Source: Anaerolineae bacterium
Lineage (GTDB): Bacteria > Chloroflexota > Anaerolineae > Anaerolineales > Anaerolineaceae
DNA length: 64,000 nucleotides
Direction: 5' to 3'
Assembly (NCBI GenBank): GCA_013178095.1
Contig: JABLXK010000006.1
Span: 124,001 to 188,000, forward strand
Both the position numbers and the translations under genes were made by a program. Shown piece by piece: positions 1 through 8,797 of the stretch (the first letter of the stretch is position 1; each line of letters starts with the position of its first letter). A model generated the notes under the pieces. The model made no database searches and had not been told where the DNA came from. It saw only the letters and a program-made list of their open reading frames with translations.

Positions 1-2
1 AA

Positions 3-425
3 ACAGAAAAAGGGAAAATCGGCCACCTGATGATGCATATCTGCCGCATGCGCGGTAAAATGGTCGATCAATTCATGGAAAAAAACCACTTGTTCCGCGG
101 ACAGGGCGTGCTGCTCATGTTCATTTGGGACCATGAAGGCCTGACCCACTCTGAAATTGCGGATTATCTGAAAATCTCCCCCGCGGCAACCACCAAGGTG
201 ATCAAGCGGTTGGAGGAAGAAGGCTACCTGCAGCGTAAACAGGACGAGAAGGACGAGCGTATCTCCAGGGTCTTTATCCTTCCCAAGGGCCTTGCTGTGA
301 TCGAAGATGTTCACCAGTCATTTTTACGCCTGGAGGAGAAAACCTTCCAAGATTTTTCAAAGCAGGACCTGGAAAATCTCGGGAATTATCTCGAGCGTAT
401 TCTGACCAATCTCTCACAAGAATAG
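3..425 (+). CDS. MarR-family transcriptional regulator (5' end outside the window)
   Basis: This is a winged-helix DNA-binding repressor of the MarR family. The recognition helix lies around the motif SPAATTKVIKRL, and the wing carries the family-typical D-E-K-D-E-R signature. The reading frame is open to the left edge, and the first internal ATG (30) falls inside the expected first dimerisation helix, so the true start is probably just upstream of the window. The gene ends 55 bp before a heterodimeric ABC exporter on the same strand. That layout is classic for a local repressor of a multidrug exporter, but the ligand is unknown. Confidence 0.88.
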   Translation, partial: TEKGKIGHLMMHICRMRGKMVDQFMEKNHLFRGQGVLLMFIWDHEGLTHSEIADYLKISPAATTKVIKRLEEEGYLQRKQDEKDERISRVFILPKGLAVIEDVHQSFLRLEEKTFQDFSKQDLENLGNYLERILTNLSQE

Positions 426-480
426 AATTTTTTCTCAAAAATTTTACGTTTATTGTCTTATTTAAGATACGGAGGTTACA

Positions 481-2274
481 TTGTTAAAGAAATTGTCTGT
501 TTACATCGGAAAATATAAAAAATATGTCCTGGCGGTGCCGGTGTTCGTGTTCCTGGATGTGATCTGTGAATTGAGCATGCCATTGTTGATGGCCAGGATC
601 GTCGATCAGGGCATCCCTGCCGGCGATATCCCTTTTATCACCCGTACGGGAATTTACATGATCCTGCTGGCGTTGGGCGCCATCACTTTCGGCGTGATGA
701 ACATGAAAGCATCCACCACCGGCAGCATCGGTTTTGCAGCCAACCTGCGCAACGCATTGTTTGAAAAAGTCCAGCAATTCTCGTTTACAAACATCGATCA
801 GTTCAGCACGGCATCCTTGGTGACGCGACTGACCAACGATGTCAATAATTTGCAGACGACCTTCATGATGGCACTGCGCCTGCTGACGCGCGCCCCCATG
901 ATGCTGGTTATCGCGTTCTTTCTGGCTTACAACATAAACTCGGAGTTGGCCATAGTGCTGGCGATTGCTATCCCGGTGCTGGTAATCGGTATTGGCTTGA
1001 TTATCAGTAAAGCCGGCCGGCTTTTCGCCATCATGCAGCAAAAAATAGATAATATCAACCGCGTCATTCAGGAGAATCTGGTTGGTATACGGGTGGTCAA
1101 ATCCTACGTACGCGAAGACCACGAAAAGGATAAATTCAAAATTGCCAACGACGAATTTACCAGCTCCGCAATAAAGGCCATCAATCTGGCTATCCTGAAC
1201 ATGCCGGTGATGATGTTTGTCCTGAATTCCGCAACCATTGCCATCATCTGGTTGGGCGGTAAAATGATTTCCGCAGGAACTTTGGGCACAGGTGAGCTGA
1301 TCAGCTTCATCAGCTACGTCCTTCTGATCCTGAACAGCGTGATGATGATTTCAATGGTTTTCATTATGTATGCGCGCGCTGAAGCCAGCGGACAGCGCAT
1401 TATCGAAGTGCTGGAAACCAAAATCGATATCAGTGACAAACCTGAATGGACTCTGCTCACCAATACAAAGGGTTCTGAAGCGATGATCGCTAACCCCGGC
1501 AGCATTGATTCGCCGAAAGTTTCCACCGGAAAAGTCGAATTCAGGAATGTGACTTTCAAATATGCCCTTACCGGCAGCGGCGAGAATGTGCTGCATAACA
1601 TAAATTTCGTGATAAAACCGGGCGAAGTAGTCGGGATTGTGGGAGGCACCGGTTCAGGAAAATCCACCCTGGTGAACCTGATCCCGCGTTTGTATGAAGT
1701 TACCGAAGGTGCAGTACTGGTAGATGACGTGGATGTGCGCGATTACCGTCTGGAAGACCTGCGCGGTGGTATCGGCGTGGTGCTGCAAATGAACACGCTA
1801 TTTTCCGGTACCATCCGTGAAAATATCCTGTGGGGCAACGAACAAGCCAGCGAGCAGGAAGTCATTTCAGCCTGCAAAGATGCCCAGGCGCACGAATTCA
1901 TCATGTCTTTCCCGGATGGTTACGATACGGTGCTGGGGCAGGGCGGAGTGAACGTTTCCGGCGGGCAGAAACAGCGCCTGTGCATCGCGCGCGCCATGCT
2001 GAAGAAACCGAAAATTCTGATCCTGGACGACAGCACCAGCGCCGTGGATATGGCAACTGAGGCCAAAATTCGGGAAGCTTTCTATCACAGTTTAGCAGGA
2101 ACTACCGTGTTTATCATTGCCCAGCGCATTAGTTCGGTGCGCGAGGCGGATAAGATCATTGTCCTGGACGACGGCGGTGTTTCGGGCGTCGGGACGCACG
2201 ATCAATTATTAAAAACCAATACGATTTATAAGGAAATTAATTCTTCCCAACAGGAAGGAGTTTTGGCGCAATGA
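481..2274 (+). CDS. ABC exporter half-transporter, degenerate-site subunit
   Basis: A type IV ABC exporter half with an N-terminal six-helix membrane domain (about residues 15-300) and a C-terminal ATPase. Walker A GGTGSGKST is at 388-396, the signature VSGGQ at 492-496 and Walker B ILILDD at 512-517. Asp517 replaces the catalytic Glu, and the H-loop His is replaced by Gln548 (AQR instead of AHR). This is the pattern of the degenerate partner in heterodimers such as TM287/288, LmrCD and BmrCD. The start is TTG, supported by an upstream GGAGG. It overlaps the next gene by 4 bp (ATGA), so the two halves are translationally coupled. Substrate unknown; multidrug or lipid export is inferred from the family and the MarR neighbour. 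Confidence 0.93.
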   Translation: MLKKLSVYIGKYKKYVLAVPVFVFLDVICELSMPLLMARIVDQGIPAGDIPFITRTGIYMILLALGAITFGVMNMKASTTGSIGFAANLRNALFEKVQQFSFTNIDQFSTASLVTRLTNDVNNLQTTFMMALRLLTRAPMMLVIAFFLAYNINSELAIVLAIAIPVLVIGIGLIISKAGRLFAIMQQKIDNINRVIQENLVGIRVVKSYVREDHEKDKFKIANDEFTSSAIKAINLAILNMPVMMFVLNSATIAIIWLGGKMISAGTLGTGELISFISYVLLILNSVMMISMVFIMYARAEASGQRIIEVLETKIDISDKPEWTLLTNTKGSEAMIANPGSIDSPKVSTGKVEFRNVTFKYALTGSGENVLHNINFVIKPGEVVGIVGGTGSGKSTLVNLIPRLYEVTEGAVLVDDVDVRDYRLEDLRGGIGVVLQMNTLFSGTIRENILWGNEQASEQEVISACKDAQAHEFIMSFPDGYDTVLGQGGVNVSGGQKQRLCIARAMLKKPKILILDDSTSAVDMATEAKIREAFYHSLAGTTVFIIAQRISSVREADKIIVLDDGGVSGVGTHDQLLKTNTIYKEINSSQQEGVLAQ

Positions 2275-4193
2275 ACAACCCAAGAAAAGAAATCCGACCC
2301 ATGCAGCAAACCGGACCGCGTCATGGCCCGGGCGCGATGCCGGGGTTTGAAAAGCCCAAAGATACCGGCAGGATTATCCGCCGGCTGTTGGAATACATGG
2401 CCAACCGAAAATTCCAGTTAGTGATCGTGTTTTTCCTGATGATCATCAGCGCCAGCGGTTCGGTGGCTGGAAATTACCTGCTCAAACCGCTTATCAATAA
2501 CTATATCCTACCCGGTGATTTTAGCGGTCTGGCCAGGATGCTCACATTAATGGCCGGCATATATCTGGTCAGTGTTGGCGCTTCCTATGGGCAAAGCCGC
2601 TTGATGCTGCTGATCGCGCAGCGAATGACCAATTCCATGCGCCGCGACCTGTTCAAAAAAATGCAAACCCTGCCGCTCAAGTATTTCGACACACATACGC
2701 ATGGCGAGTTGATGAGCCGCTATACCAACGATATCGACAATGTGCAGATGGCTTTTGAGCAAAGCCTGGTGCAGCTCTTCTCTAGTTCCCTCATGTTCCT
2801 GGGCGCTGTGATCATGATGATCATCCTCAATCCTGTCCTGTTCATTGCTTCAGGAACGATCATTGCCGTGATGTTCTTTGCCGCCCGTTTTTTCACCAGC
2901 CGCAGCGGAAAATTTTACAAAGCTCAGCAAAAAAACCTCGGTAGCCTGAACGGCTACGTGGAAGAAATTGTGGATGGCTTGAAGGTGGTGAAAGTCTTCA
3001 ATTATGAAGATAAGGCCAACCTGGAATTTAGCAAGCGCAATGAAGATTACCGCGTGGCTGCCACCAATGCCAATTTTTTTGCCGGTGTGATTATGCCGGT
3101 GGTCATGAATTTGAACAATATGTCTTATGCGGTGGCGGCCATGCTGGGCGGTTTGCTGACCGTGGCGGGGCGTTTTGATGTCGGCTCCCTGGCTTCTTTC
3201 TTACAATACACACGCCAGATGGGCATGCCCATCACCATGATCTCCAACCAATTTAATACAGTCCTGGCAGCCCTGGCTGGCGCAGAGCGTGTATTTGAGG
3301 TGATGGATGAGAAACCTGAAGATGACCTGGGAGTAATCAAATTAGTGGGTGCAAATAAGAACATGGAGAGTTTCATTGAAGTCTCGCATAACGGCGTGCA
3401 TCCCACCCATTGGGCCTGGAAAGTGCCCCAGGCGGACGGTTCGGTGCAATATATTGAATTGAAAGGCGATGTGCGTTTCAATAACGTGACCTTTGCCTAC
3501 GAGCCGGGCGTTCCAGTGTTGAGCGGTATTTCTCTGTACGCCAAACCCGGCCAGAAAATCGCTTTTGTAGGTTCCACCGGCGCAGGAAAGACCACCATTA
3601 CCAACCTGATCAACCGCTTCTACGATATCGAGGAAGGCAGCATCACGTTTGACGGAATCAACGTCAAGTTGATCAAGAAGGACGACCTGCGCAAATCGCT
3701 CGGCATGGTGCTGCAGGATACGCACCTGTTCACCGGTACGGTCATGGACAACATCCGCTATGGACGCCTGGATGCCACGGATGAGGAATGCGTGCAGGCG
3801 GCCAAACAAGCCAGCGCCGATTCATTCATCCGGCGCTTGCCGCAAGGTTACAACACCCTGATCACCGCCGACGGCACCAATCTCTCGCAGGGTCAGCGCC
3901 AACTGCTGGCCATCGCGCGCGTGGCTGTGGCTGATCCGCCGGTGTTGATCCTGGACGAAGCCACCAGCTCCATCGACACCCGCACCGAGCGCCTGATCGA
4001 GAAAGGCATGGACGCGCTGATGAAAGGCCGTACGGTCTTCGTGATCGCTCACCGCCTCTCCACCGTGCGCAACGCCAACGCCATCATCGTGCTGGAACAT
4101 GGCGAAATCATCGAGCGCGGCGATCATGACGATTTGCTGAAGCAAAAAGGCCGGTATTACCGCCTGTACACCGGCCAATACGAACTGGCTTAG
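2271..4193 (+). CDS. ABC exporter half-transporter, catalytically competent subunit
   Basis: This is the partner of the preceding half-transporter. It has a longer N-terminal extension (about 35 residues, Pro/Gly/Arg-rich), six predicted membrane helices and a C-terminal ATPase. Walker A is GSTGAGKTT, Walker B ends in LILDEA with the canonical Glu, and the switch His is present (AHRLST). The signature reads LSQGQ instead of LSGGQ. So only one consensus hydrolysis site is expected, formed with the VSGGQ of the partner. The 4-bp overlap and the strong terminator 20 bp after the stop close this operon. Confidence 0.93.
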   Translation: MNNPRKEIRPMQQTGPRHGPGAMPGFEKPKDTGRIIRRLLEYMANRKFQLVIVFFLMIISASGSVAGNYLLKPLINNYILPGDFSGLARMLTLMAGIYLVSVGASYGQSRLMLLIAQRMTNSMRRDLFKKMQTLPLKYFDTHTHGELMSRYTNDIDNVQMAFEQSLVQLFSSSLMFLGAVIMMIILNPVLFIASGTIIAVMFFAARFFTSRSGKFYKAQQKNLGSLNGYVEEIVDGLKVVKVFNYEDKANLEFSKRNEDYRVAATNANFFAGVIMPVVMNLNNMSYAVAAMLGGLLTVAGRFDVGSLASFLQYTRQMGMPITMISNQFNTVLAALAGAERVFEVMDEKPEDDLGVIKLVGANKNMESFIEVSHNGVHPTHWAWKVPQADGSVQYIELKGDVRFNNVTFAYEPGVPVLSGISLYAKPGQKIAFVGSTGAGKTTITNLINRFYDIEEGSITFDGINVKLIKKDDLRKSLGMVLQDTHLFTGTVMDNIRYGRLDATDEECVQAAKQASADSFIRRLPQGYNTLITADGTNLSQGQRQLLAIARVAVADPPVLILDEATSSIDTRTERLIEKGMDALMKGRTVFVIAHRLSTVRNANAIIVLEHGEIIERGDHDDLLKQKGRYYRLYTGQYELA

Positions 4194-4215
4194 GAAAAAT
4201 AGAACAACGACTAAA

Positions 4216-4252
4216 AAAACTCGACCCTCGATTCACTCGGGGGTCGAGTTTT
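4216..4252. terminator. Bidirectional intrinsic terminator
   Basis: A perfect 12-bp stem (4216-4227 pairs with 4241-4252) has arms AAAACTCGACCC and GGGTCGAGTTTT. The T-tract and A-tract are part of the stem, so it can stop transcription both from the ABC exporter and from the opposing phosphatase gene. Confidence 0.85.
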
Positions 4253-4336
4253 ACTTTCACCAGAGAGCAGACCATTACGCCTGCTTTTTTCATCTCCCGA
4301 CCGCTGAGTTTGTAATAGCGCCGGGAGGACGGCTAT

Positions 4337-4951
4337 TTAATTCAAGTGGCTGATGTCGTTCATTCGCACAATCCTGGCGCTGCCGTCATCATTCAACACT
4401 ATCTCGCTGATGCTGCAAGGCTGCAGGTAAATACGTTTAGTTGCTTTGCGCTGTTCAGGACTGAGCAGGCCGGTGATCAAAAAAGAAAGCAGGATGCCGT
4501 GCGCGACGATCAGGATCGTTCCCCGCGGGCTTCGCTCATTGATGATCCGCCAGCTATTTTGTGCGCGCTTCTTCACTTGAGAAAAATGTTCTCCGCTGAT
4601 CCAAACGATGAAGATGCGCCCCAGAAGCGCCATATAGCGGAGGATCCCCCAATTTTTTTGCGGGAAATTGAAATCACGCCTGCCTTCCATCCAACCGAAA
4701 TTTAGTTCACGTAAATCATGAATAATTTGCGGTTGAAGATCTTTTGACTGGCAGATAATTGCGGCGGTTTCATAAGCACGCAAGAGCGGGCTGCAATAAA
4801 CGGCATCCAGTTCGATTTCGGCGAAAGCCTTCGCGGTATTTTCCGCTTCTTTTCTTCCCCTTGCGCTGAGCGGGATATCCGAGATTCCCTGGATTTTCTT
4901 GAGTTCCATCCATTCGGTCGTACCGTGTCGTACAAAGTAGATATGCTGCAT
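4337..4951 (-). CDS. Histidine phosphatase family protein (phosphoglycerate mutase-like)
   Basis: A branch-1 histidine phosphatase. The N-terminal FVRHGTTEW carries the phosphorylated His, the Glu-bearing EL segment lies mid-protein (RELNFGWMEG), and the second catalytic His is in VAHGILLSF. Length (204 aa) is normal for the GpmB/CobC/PhoE-type group. The substrate cannot be told from sequence alone. The gene stands alone, convergent with the ABC exporter operon and divergent from pruA. A dPGM glycolytic role is unlikely at this size and divergence. Confidence 0.88.
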   Translation of the reverse strand: MQHIYFVRHGTTEWMELKKIQGISDIPLSARGRKEAENTAKAFAEIELDAVYCSPLLRAYETAAIICQSKDLQPQIIHDLRELNFGWMEGRRDFNFPQKNWGILRYMALLGRIFIVWISGEHFSQVKKRAQNSWRIINERSPRGTILIVAHGILLSFLITGLLSPEQRKATKRIYLQPCSISEIVLNDDGSARIVRMNDISHLN

Positions 4952-5016
4952 AGAGCCCTATTTTATCGGAGTTTTAAATTCAGAGGAAAAACTACTTACA
5001 TCTGGTCATTTGTCTT

Positions 5017-5045
5017 TTGACTGGCCCTGTTCGCTCGGATATACT
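5017..5045 (+). promoter_or_regulatory. Sigma-70-type promoter for pruA
   Basis: TTGACT (5017-5022), a 17-bp spacer, then TATACT (5040-5045). Five of six bases match consensus in each hexamer. It lies 38 bp upstream of the pruA start. Confidence 0.75.
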
Positions 5046-5083
5046 AAACATGCAATTGGTTCTAAATTTCCGGAGGTTTACTT

Positions 5084-6673
5084 ATGACAACAAATGCACC
5101 TTTCAAGCTCACATACGCCACCATGTTCAATCCGCCCGAAGAATTACATGAGCGCTTTGAAGCCGCGCTGGCGGAAGTGAAAGCGGAAATGGGCAAAGAA
5201 CATGCCATGCTCATTGGCGGGCAGGATCGTAAAGCGAAAACGGCTTTTGAAGACCACAGCCCGATCGACACTGATTGGGTGCTGGGATATTTCCCGCAGG
5301 GTGATGAAAAAGACGCCGCCGACGCGATCCAGGCAGCCCGCCTGGCGGCCGCCGATTGGGGCGCACGCCCCTGGCAGGAGCGCATGGTTCTGCTGCGCAA
5401 AGCGGCCGACCTGATCGACCAACGCATTTTCAAGATCGCCGCGGTCATTTCCATGGAAGTAGGCAAGAATCGCATGGAAGCGCTGGGCGACATCGCTGAG
5501 GCGGCTGACCTGATCCGTTACGCCTGCGACCAGATCACCGCCAACAATGGCTTTATCAAGGAAATGGGACACGACCCGCTGGCGGGATATAAGGCCACCA
5601 ATTACTCAGTGCTCAAACCTTACGGTGTATGGCTGATCATCAGCCCCTTCAACTTCCCGGCCGCGCTAACCGGCGGGCCAGCGGGGGCGGCCATGGCCGC
5701 CGGCAACACGGTGGTGATCAAGCCGGCTTCCGATACGCCCTGGACCTCGCGCCTGCTGGCGGAGTGCTTCCGCGATGCCGGTTTACCGGACGGCGTATGC
5801 AACTACGTGACCGGACCCGGACGCACCCTGGGCCAGGCGCTCATCGACAGCCCGCAAGTGGACGGGATCACCTTCACCGGTTCGTACGACGTGGGCATGC
5901 ACATTTTCCGCAGTTTCGCGCAGGGTACTTACGTGCGTCCGACCATCCTGGAAATGGGCGGCAAAAACGCTGCCATCGTCAGCAAGAATGCCGACATTGA
6001 AGAAGCCGCGCTGGGCATTGTGCGTTCAGCTTTCGGCCTGCAGGGCCAGAAATGCTCGGCCTGTTCGCGCGTATACATCGAAAAACCGGTCTTCCAGAAA
6101 GTGCTCGATCGCGTGCTCGAATTAACCAAAAAATTCGAGATCGGCGATCCCACCCAGCGTAGTGTATACCTCGGCCCGGTGATCAACCGCAAAGCATACG
6201 AGGATTACCAGGCTTATATCGACGAAATGTACAAAGCCGGCGCGCGCATCCTGACCGGCGGAAAAGTTCTCAAGGATGGCGCCTTTGCCAAAGGTTACTT
6301 CTGCGCGCCCACCATCGCGGTCGACTTGCCGCATAGCCACCATCTATGGAAACAGGAAATGTTCCTGCCCATCACCACCGTCATGGCGGTGGACAGCCTG
6401 GAGCAGGCCATGCGCTATGCCAACGATGTGGCTTATGGACTGACTTCAGGCTTCTACGGTTCGCTGGAAGAAGCCAAATGGTACTTCGACAATATCCAGG
6501 CTGGCGTAAACTACGCCAACCGGCCGCAGGGCGCTACCACCGGCGCCTGGCCGGGTTTTCAACCTTTCGGCGGGTGGAAAGGTTCCGGCTCCAGCGGCAA
6601 GAATGCCGGCGGGTTGTATTACGTCCAGCTCTACATGCACGAGCAGATCCAGACGCTGATCCAGAAAGCGTAA
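5084..6673 (+). CDS. pruA: L-glutamate gamma-semialdehyde (P5C) dehydrogenase
   Basis: This enzyme oxidises glutamate-gamma-semialdehyde, the open form of delta-1-pyrroline-5-carboxylate, to glutamate with NAD+. It is the second step of proline catabolism and also serves arginine breakdown. The ALDH catalytic Glu lies in EMGGKNAAIV and the nucleophilic Cys in GQKCSACSRVY; the latter segment is typical of the P5CDH branch. At 529 aa it matches the monofunctional RocA/PruA type, with no proline dehydrogenase domain fused. CGGAGG lies 7 bp before the ATG. No proline dehydrogenase (PutA/PutB) is visible nearby. A terminator follows. Confidence 0.93.
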   Translation: MTTNAPFKLTYATMFNPPEELHERFEAALAEVKAEMGKEHAMLIGGQDRKAKTAFEDHSPIDTDWVLGYFPQGDEKDAADAIQAARLAAADWGARPWQERMVLLRKAADLIDQRIFKIAAVISMEVGKNRMEALGDIAEAADLIRYACDQITANNGFIKEMGHDPLAGYKATNYSVLKPYGVWLIISPFNFPAALTGGPAGAAMAAGNTVVIKPASDTPWTSRLLAECFRDAGLPDGVCNYVTGPGRTLGQALIDSPQVDGITFTGSYDVGMHIFRSFAQGTYVRPTILEMGGKNAAIVSKNADIEEAALGIVRSAFGLQGQKCSACSRVYIEKPVFQKVLDRVLELTKKFEIGDPTQRSVYLGPVINRKAYEDYQAYIDEMYKAGARILTGGKVLKDGAFAKGYFCAPTIAVDLPHSHHLWKQEMFLPITTVMAVDSLEQAMRYANDVAYGLTSGFYGSLEEAKWYFDNIQAGVNYANRPQGATTGAWPGFQPFGGWKGSGSSGKNAGGLYYVQLYMHEQIQTLIQKA

Positions 6674-6683
6674 ATAATTTCAT

Positions 6684-6711
6684 GGGCGGGAATCACATCC
6701 CGCCCTTTTTT
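6684..6711 (+). terminator. Intrinsic terminator after pruA
   Basis: GGGCGGG (6684-6690) pairs with CCCGCCC (6699-6705), followed by a run of T. It starts 10 bp past the pruA stop. Confidence 0.85.
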
Positions 6712-6753
6712 GTTAACTCATTGCGGGCAGTTATGCCTGTAAAAAATTTTGTT

Positions 6754-6774
6754 ATTCCGAGCGAAGCGAGGAAT
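6754..6774. repeat. Small palindromic element with GCGAAGC core
   Basis: ATTCC (6754-6758) and GGAAT (6770-6774) flank GAGCGAAGCGA, which contains the heptamer GCGAAGC, known as an unusually stable DNA mini-hairpin. It sits in the 223-bp gap between pruA and the next convergent gene. I recall similar short intergenic repeats from Anaerolineae genomes but cannot confirm this here. It is single-copy in this window. The rest of the gap shows no gene. Confidence 0.45.
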
Positions 6775-6896
6775 CTCAGCTGAAACAAAAAAATTTTAAG
6801 CTATTGATGAAAATCACAATGCGACTCTCGTTGTGATCATAGGGATAATAGACAGAACCTGTGATTTATTTTATAAATGGAGATAAACTGGAGAGT

Positions 6897-7361
6897 CTAC
6901 TTACCCCCGTCGATTTTCTCCAACTTATCTATCACGTAATTTTCCAGGTGATTCAAATTCGCGTCCGATTCCGTGATAACCTTGCCCTTGACTGAAACAC
7001 CCGCCTGATGCACCGATTGCGGGTGGCCGCTCACCAGCGGATGCCAGGCGGGCAGCGGTTTACCTTCCAGTACCAAGCGGTAAGCGCAGGTCTCCGGCAG
7101 CCATTTCAATTTTTCAACTTTGGAGGGCGTTAATTTGATGCACGTAGGCATGGCGCTGCGCCGTTCCGTATACAACATGCAGACACAGCTTTGCATGTCC
7201 AGGAAACGGCAGGCCACGTTGGTCAGGAACACCTCACCGCTTTCCTCATCTTCGATCTTGTACAGGCAGCAAATACCGCAGCCGTCGCACAATGACTCCC
7301 ACTCATCCAGGGTCATCTCGGTTAGTTTTTTTACCGCCCAGAAAGGTTTTTCGCGGTTCAT
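6897..7361 (-). CDS. YcgN/UPF0260-family cysteine-cluster protein
   Basis: A small cytoplasmic protein of the YkgJ/YcgN (UPF0260) family. Its cysteines include CDGCGICC near residue 25, a VACRFLD segment, CVC and an ETCAYR motif, which together suggest metal or Fe-S binding. The C-terminal WHPLVSGHP block is characteristic of the YcgN branch. The biochemical role of the family is not established. It overlaps the upstream 75-aa gene by 4 bp, so the two form a coupled pair. Confidence 0.85.
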   Translation of the reverse strand: MNREKPFWAVKKLTEMTLDEWESLCDGCGICCLYKIEDEESGEVFLTNVACRFLDMQSCVCMLYTERRSAMPTCIKLTPSKVEKLKWLPETCAYRLVLEGKPLPAWHPLVSGHPQSVHQAGVSVKGKVITESDANLNHLENYVIDKLEKIDGGK

Positions 7362-7585
7362 CTTGAAGCGTGGCTGCTTTTGTCAGCCGCTTCCAGCAGA
7401 AGGTCTGAAAACGCGCGGGCTTCTTCCGCGGTCAGGTAGATATTGGTTTCGTTTGCGTACAGGATCTTTTCTTCATCCGGGCCGAATTCTTTCAGACAGA
7501 CACAAATGTTATCTTCGAATTCCCGGTCTTTAGGATCGTAGAAAATATCCACGACCAGGCTGCCGTTCAACAATTCAAGTGCCAT
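7358..7585 (-). CDS. Hypothetical protein (75 aa) coupled to the YcgN-like gene
   Basis: A small acidic soluble protein of unknown function, with no transmembrane helix and no recognised motif. The start MALELLNG (7585) is chosen because GGAGG lies 5 bp upstream on the minus strand; an in-frame ATG at 7606 would put that GGAGG inside the gene. Its stop overlaps the start of the YcgN-like gene, so co-translation is likely. Confidence 0.72.
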   Translation of the reverse strand: MALELLNGSLVVDIFYDPKDREFEDNICVCLKEFGPDEEKILYANETNIYLTAEEARAFSDLLLEAADKSSHASR

Positions 7586-7784
7586 CCAAACCTCCGATTG
7601 AATCAAGAAGAAAGTTCAGCGTATTAATCATAATGCCTGTTGGGATATTTTTGCAAATTGAACAGTTGCTGTTAATAGCTTCCCGGCAGTTAAAAAATAA
7701 GGGTAAAATGCAGATGATATCTTTAGAGAACCCTCAATAATCCGGATGTGCAATATCAAAACAATCACGAGTAGTGGAGTCTCC

Positions 7785-8714
7785 ATGTTTATTAAACCGA
7801 TGTGCAAAATTCTGTTGATGGGAATGCTGGCTGCCGCAGCATTGACCGGTTGTTCAACGGAACTTGAAGACCAACCGGAAACCAGCGCGGACGTGACTGA
7901 ACCATTGAAAGGCGGCAGCGGCAAGTTATTCTTTGCCGCCCGAGCCGGTTCCCAAAGCCAATTTGATATTTATTTTTTAAACCTCGAGACCGGAAAATCC
8001 TACCAGTTGACCGATAACAGTGATGCGGATATTTCGCCCGATTTCACCAGCGTGGGCAACCTGTTGGTGTTTTCCACCAACCGCGGCGGCAGTTATGATA
8101 TTTACCGCATGGTGCTGCCGGATGGCGGCGTTGACCAGTTGACTACCGCCAGTTCCGACGAAACCGAACCGCGAATTTCGCAGGACGGAAAATACGTCGC
8201 TTATCAATCCGACGGCAGCGGCGATTACGATATCTGGGCGGTGAATCTGTCAGATGGATCGACTGATACTTTGACCACCGAAGATACCCAGGAAACCCAG
8301 CCGAGCTGGTCGCCGGATGGCAGCCGCCTGGTGTACGTCTCCAACCGCGATGGCGATTTCGAATTGTTCAGCATGGCGGCGGATGGCACTGATGTGCAGC
8401 AGCTTACCGAAAATGAAGTGTACGATGCCGCGCCGGTCTGGTCGCCCGACGGCGGGCGCCTGGCGTTCATCTCAAAACGCGGTCAGCATTTTCAACTCTA
8501 CCTGCTAGACCTGCAAAGCGGCGAAGAGCGTCAGCTAACCGATACCGCTACTACCATTCATTCTCCTGCCTGGTCGCCGGACGGAAAGTACATTGCTTAC
8601 GTCAGCGAAAGCGGAAAAAGCTGCCAGCTTAACGCCTACGAACTGGCTACCGGAAAATCATACCTGGTGACCAGTGGGTTCTCAAAATATTCAGGATTGT
8701 CCTGGAAAGATTGA
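7785..8714 (+). CDS. TolB-like beta-propeller lipoprotein
   Basis: A secreted lipoprotein: short positive N-terminus, hydrophobic stretch and lipobox LTGC with Cys23. The mature part is built of at least six TolB/PD40-type blades, each with the pattern SPDGxxLxYxSxRxGxxxLF. That would make a complete propeller outside the membrane. The start at 7785 is preferred over the in-frame ATG at 7746 because it has GGAG just upstream and begins directly with the signal peptide. No Tol-Pal partners are nearby, so a scaffold or ligand-binding role in the cell envelope is inferred. Confidence 0.82.
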   Translation: MFIKPMCKILLMGMLAAAALTGCSTELEDQPETSADVTEPLKGGSGKLFFAARAGSQSQFDIYFLNLETGKSYQLTDNSDADISPDFTSVGNLLVFSTNRGGSYDIYRMVLPDGGVDQLTTASSDETEPRISQDGKYVAYQSDGSGDYDIWAVNLSDGSTDTLTTEDTQETQPSWSPDGSRLVYVSNRDGDFELFSMAADGTDVQQLTENEVYDAAPVWSPDGGRLAFISKRGQHFQLYLLDLQSGEERQLTDTATTIHSPAWSPDGKYIAYVSESGKSCQLNAYELATGKSYLVTSGFSKYSGLSWKD

Positions 8715-8734
8715 TTGATTCCCGATAAAGTATG

Positions 8735-8771
8735 GAAAAAGCCGTGCAATTCAGTCCGCACGGCTTTTTTT
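8735..8771. terminator. Bidirectional intrinsic terminator
   Basis: GCCGTGC (8741-8747) pairs with GCACGGC (8758-8764). It is flanked by A-rich sequence on the left and a T-run on the right. It separates the convergent TolB-like and GIN-domain genes. Confidence 0.85.
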
Positions 8772-8797
8772 ATATTTTTCCTTTGCGCATGAATAAT

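Noticed and set aside
484-1122. Long open frame on the minus strand inside the first ABC half-transporter
   Set aside because: It is antisense to a clear ABC exporter, shows no domain and has His/Gln-rich composition typical of a shadow frame.
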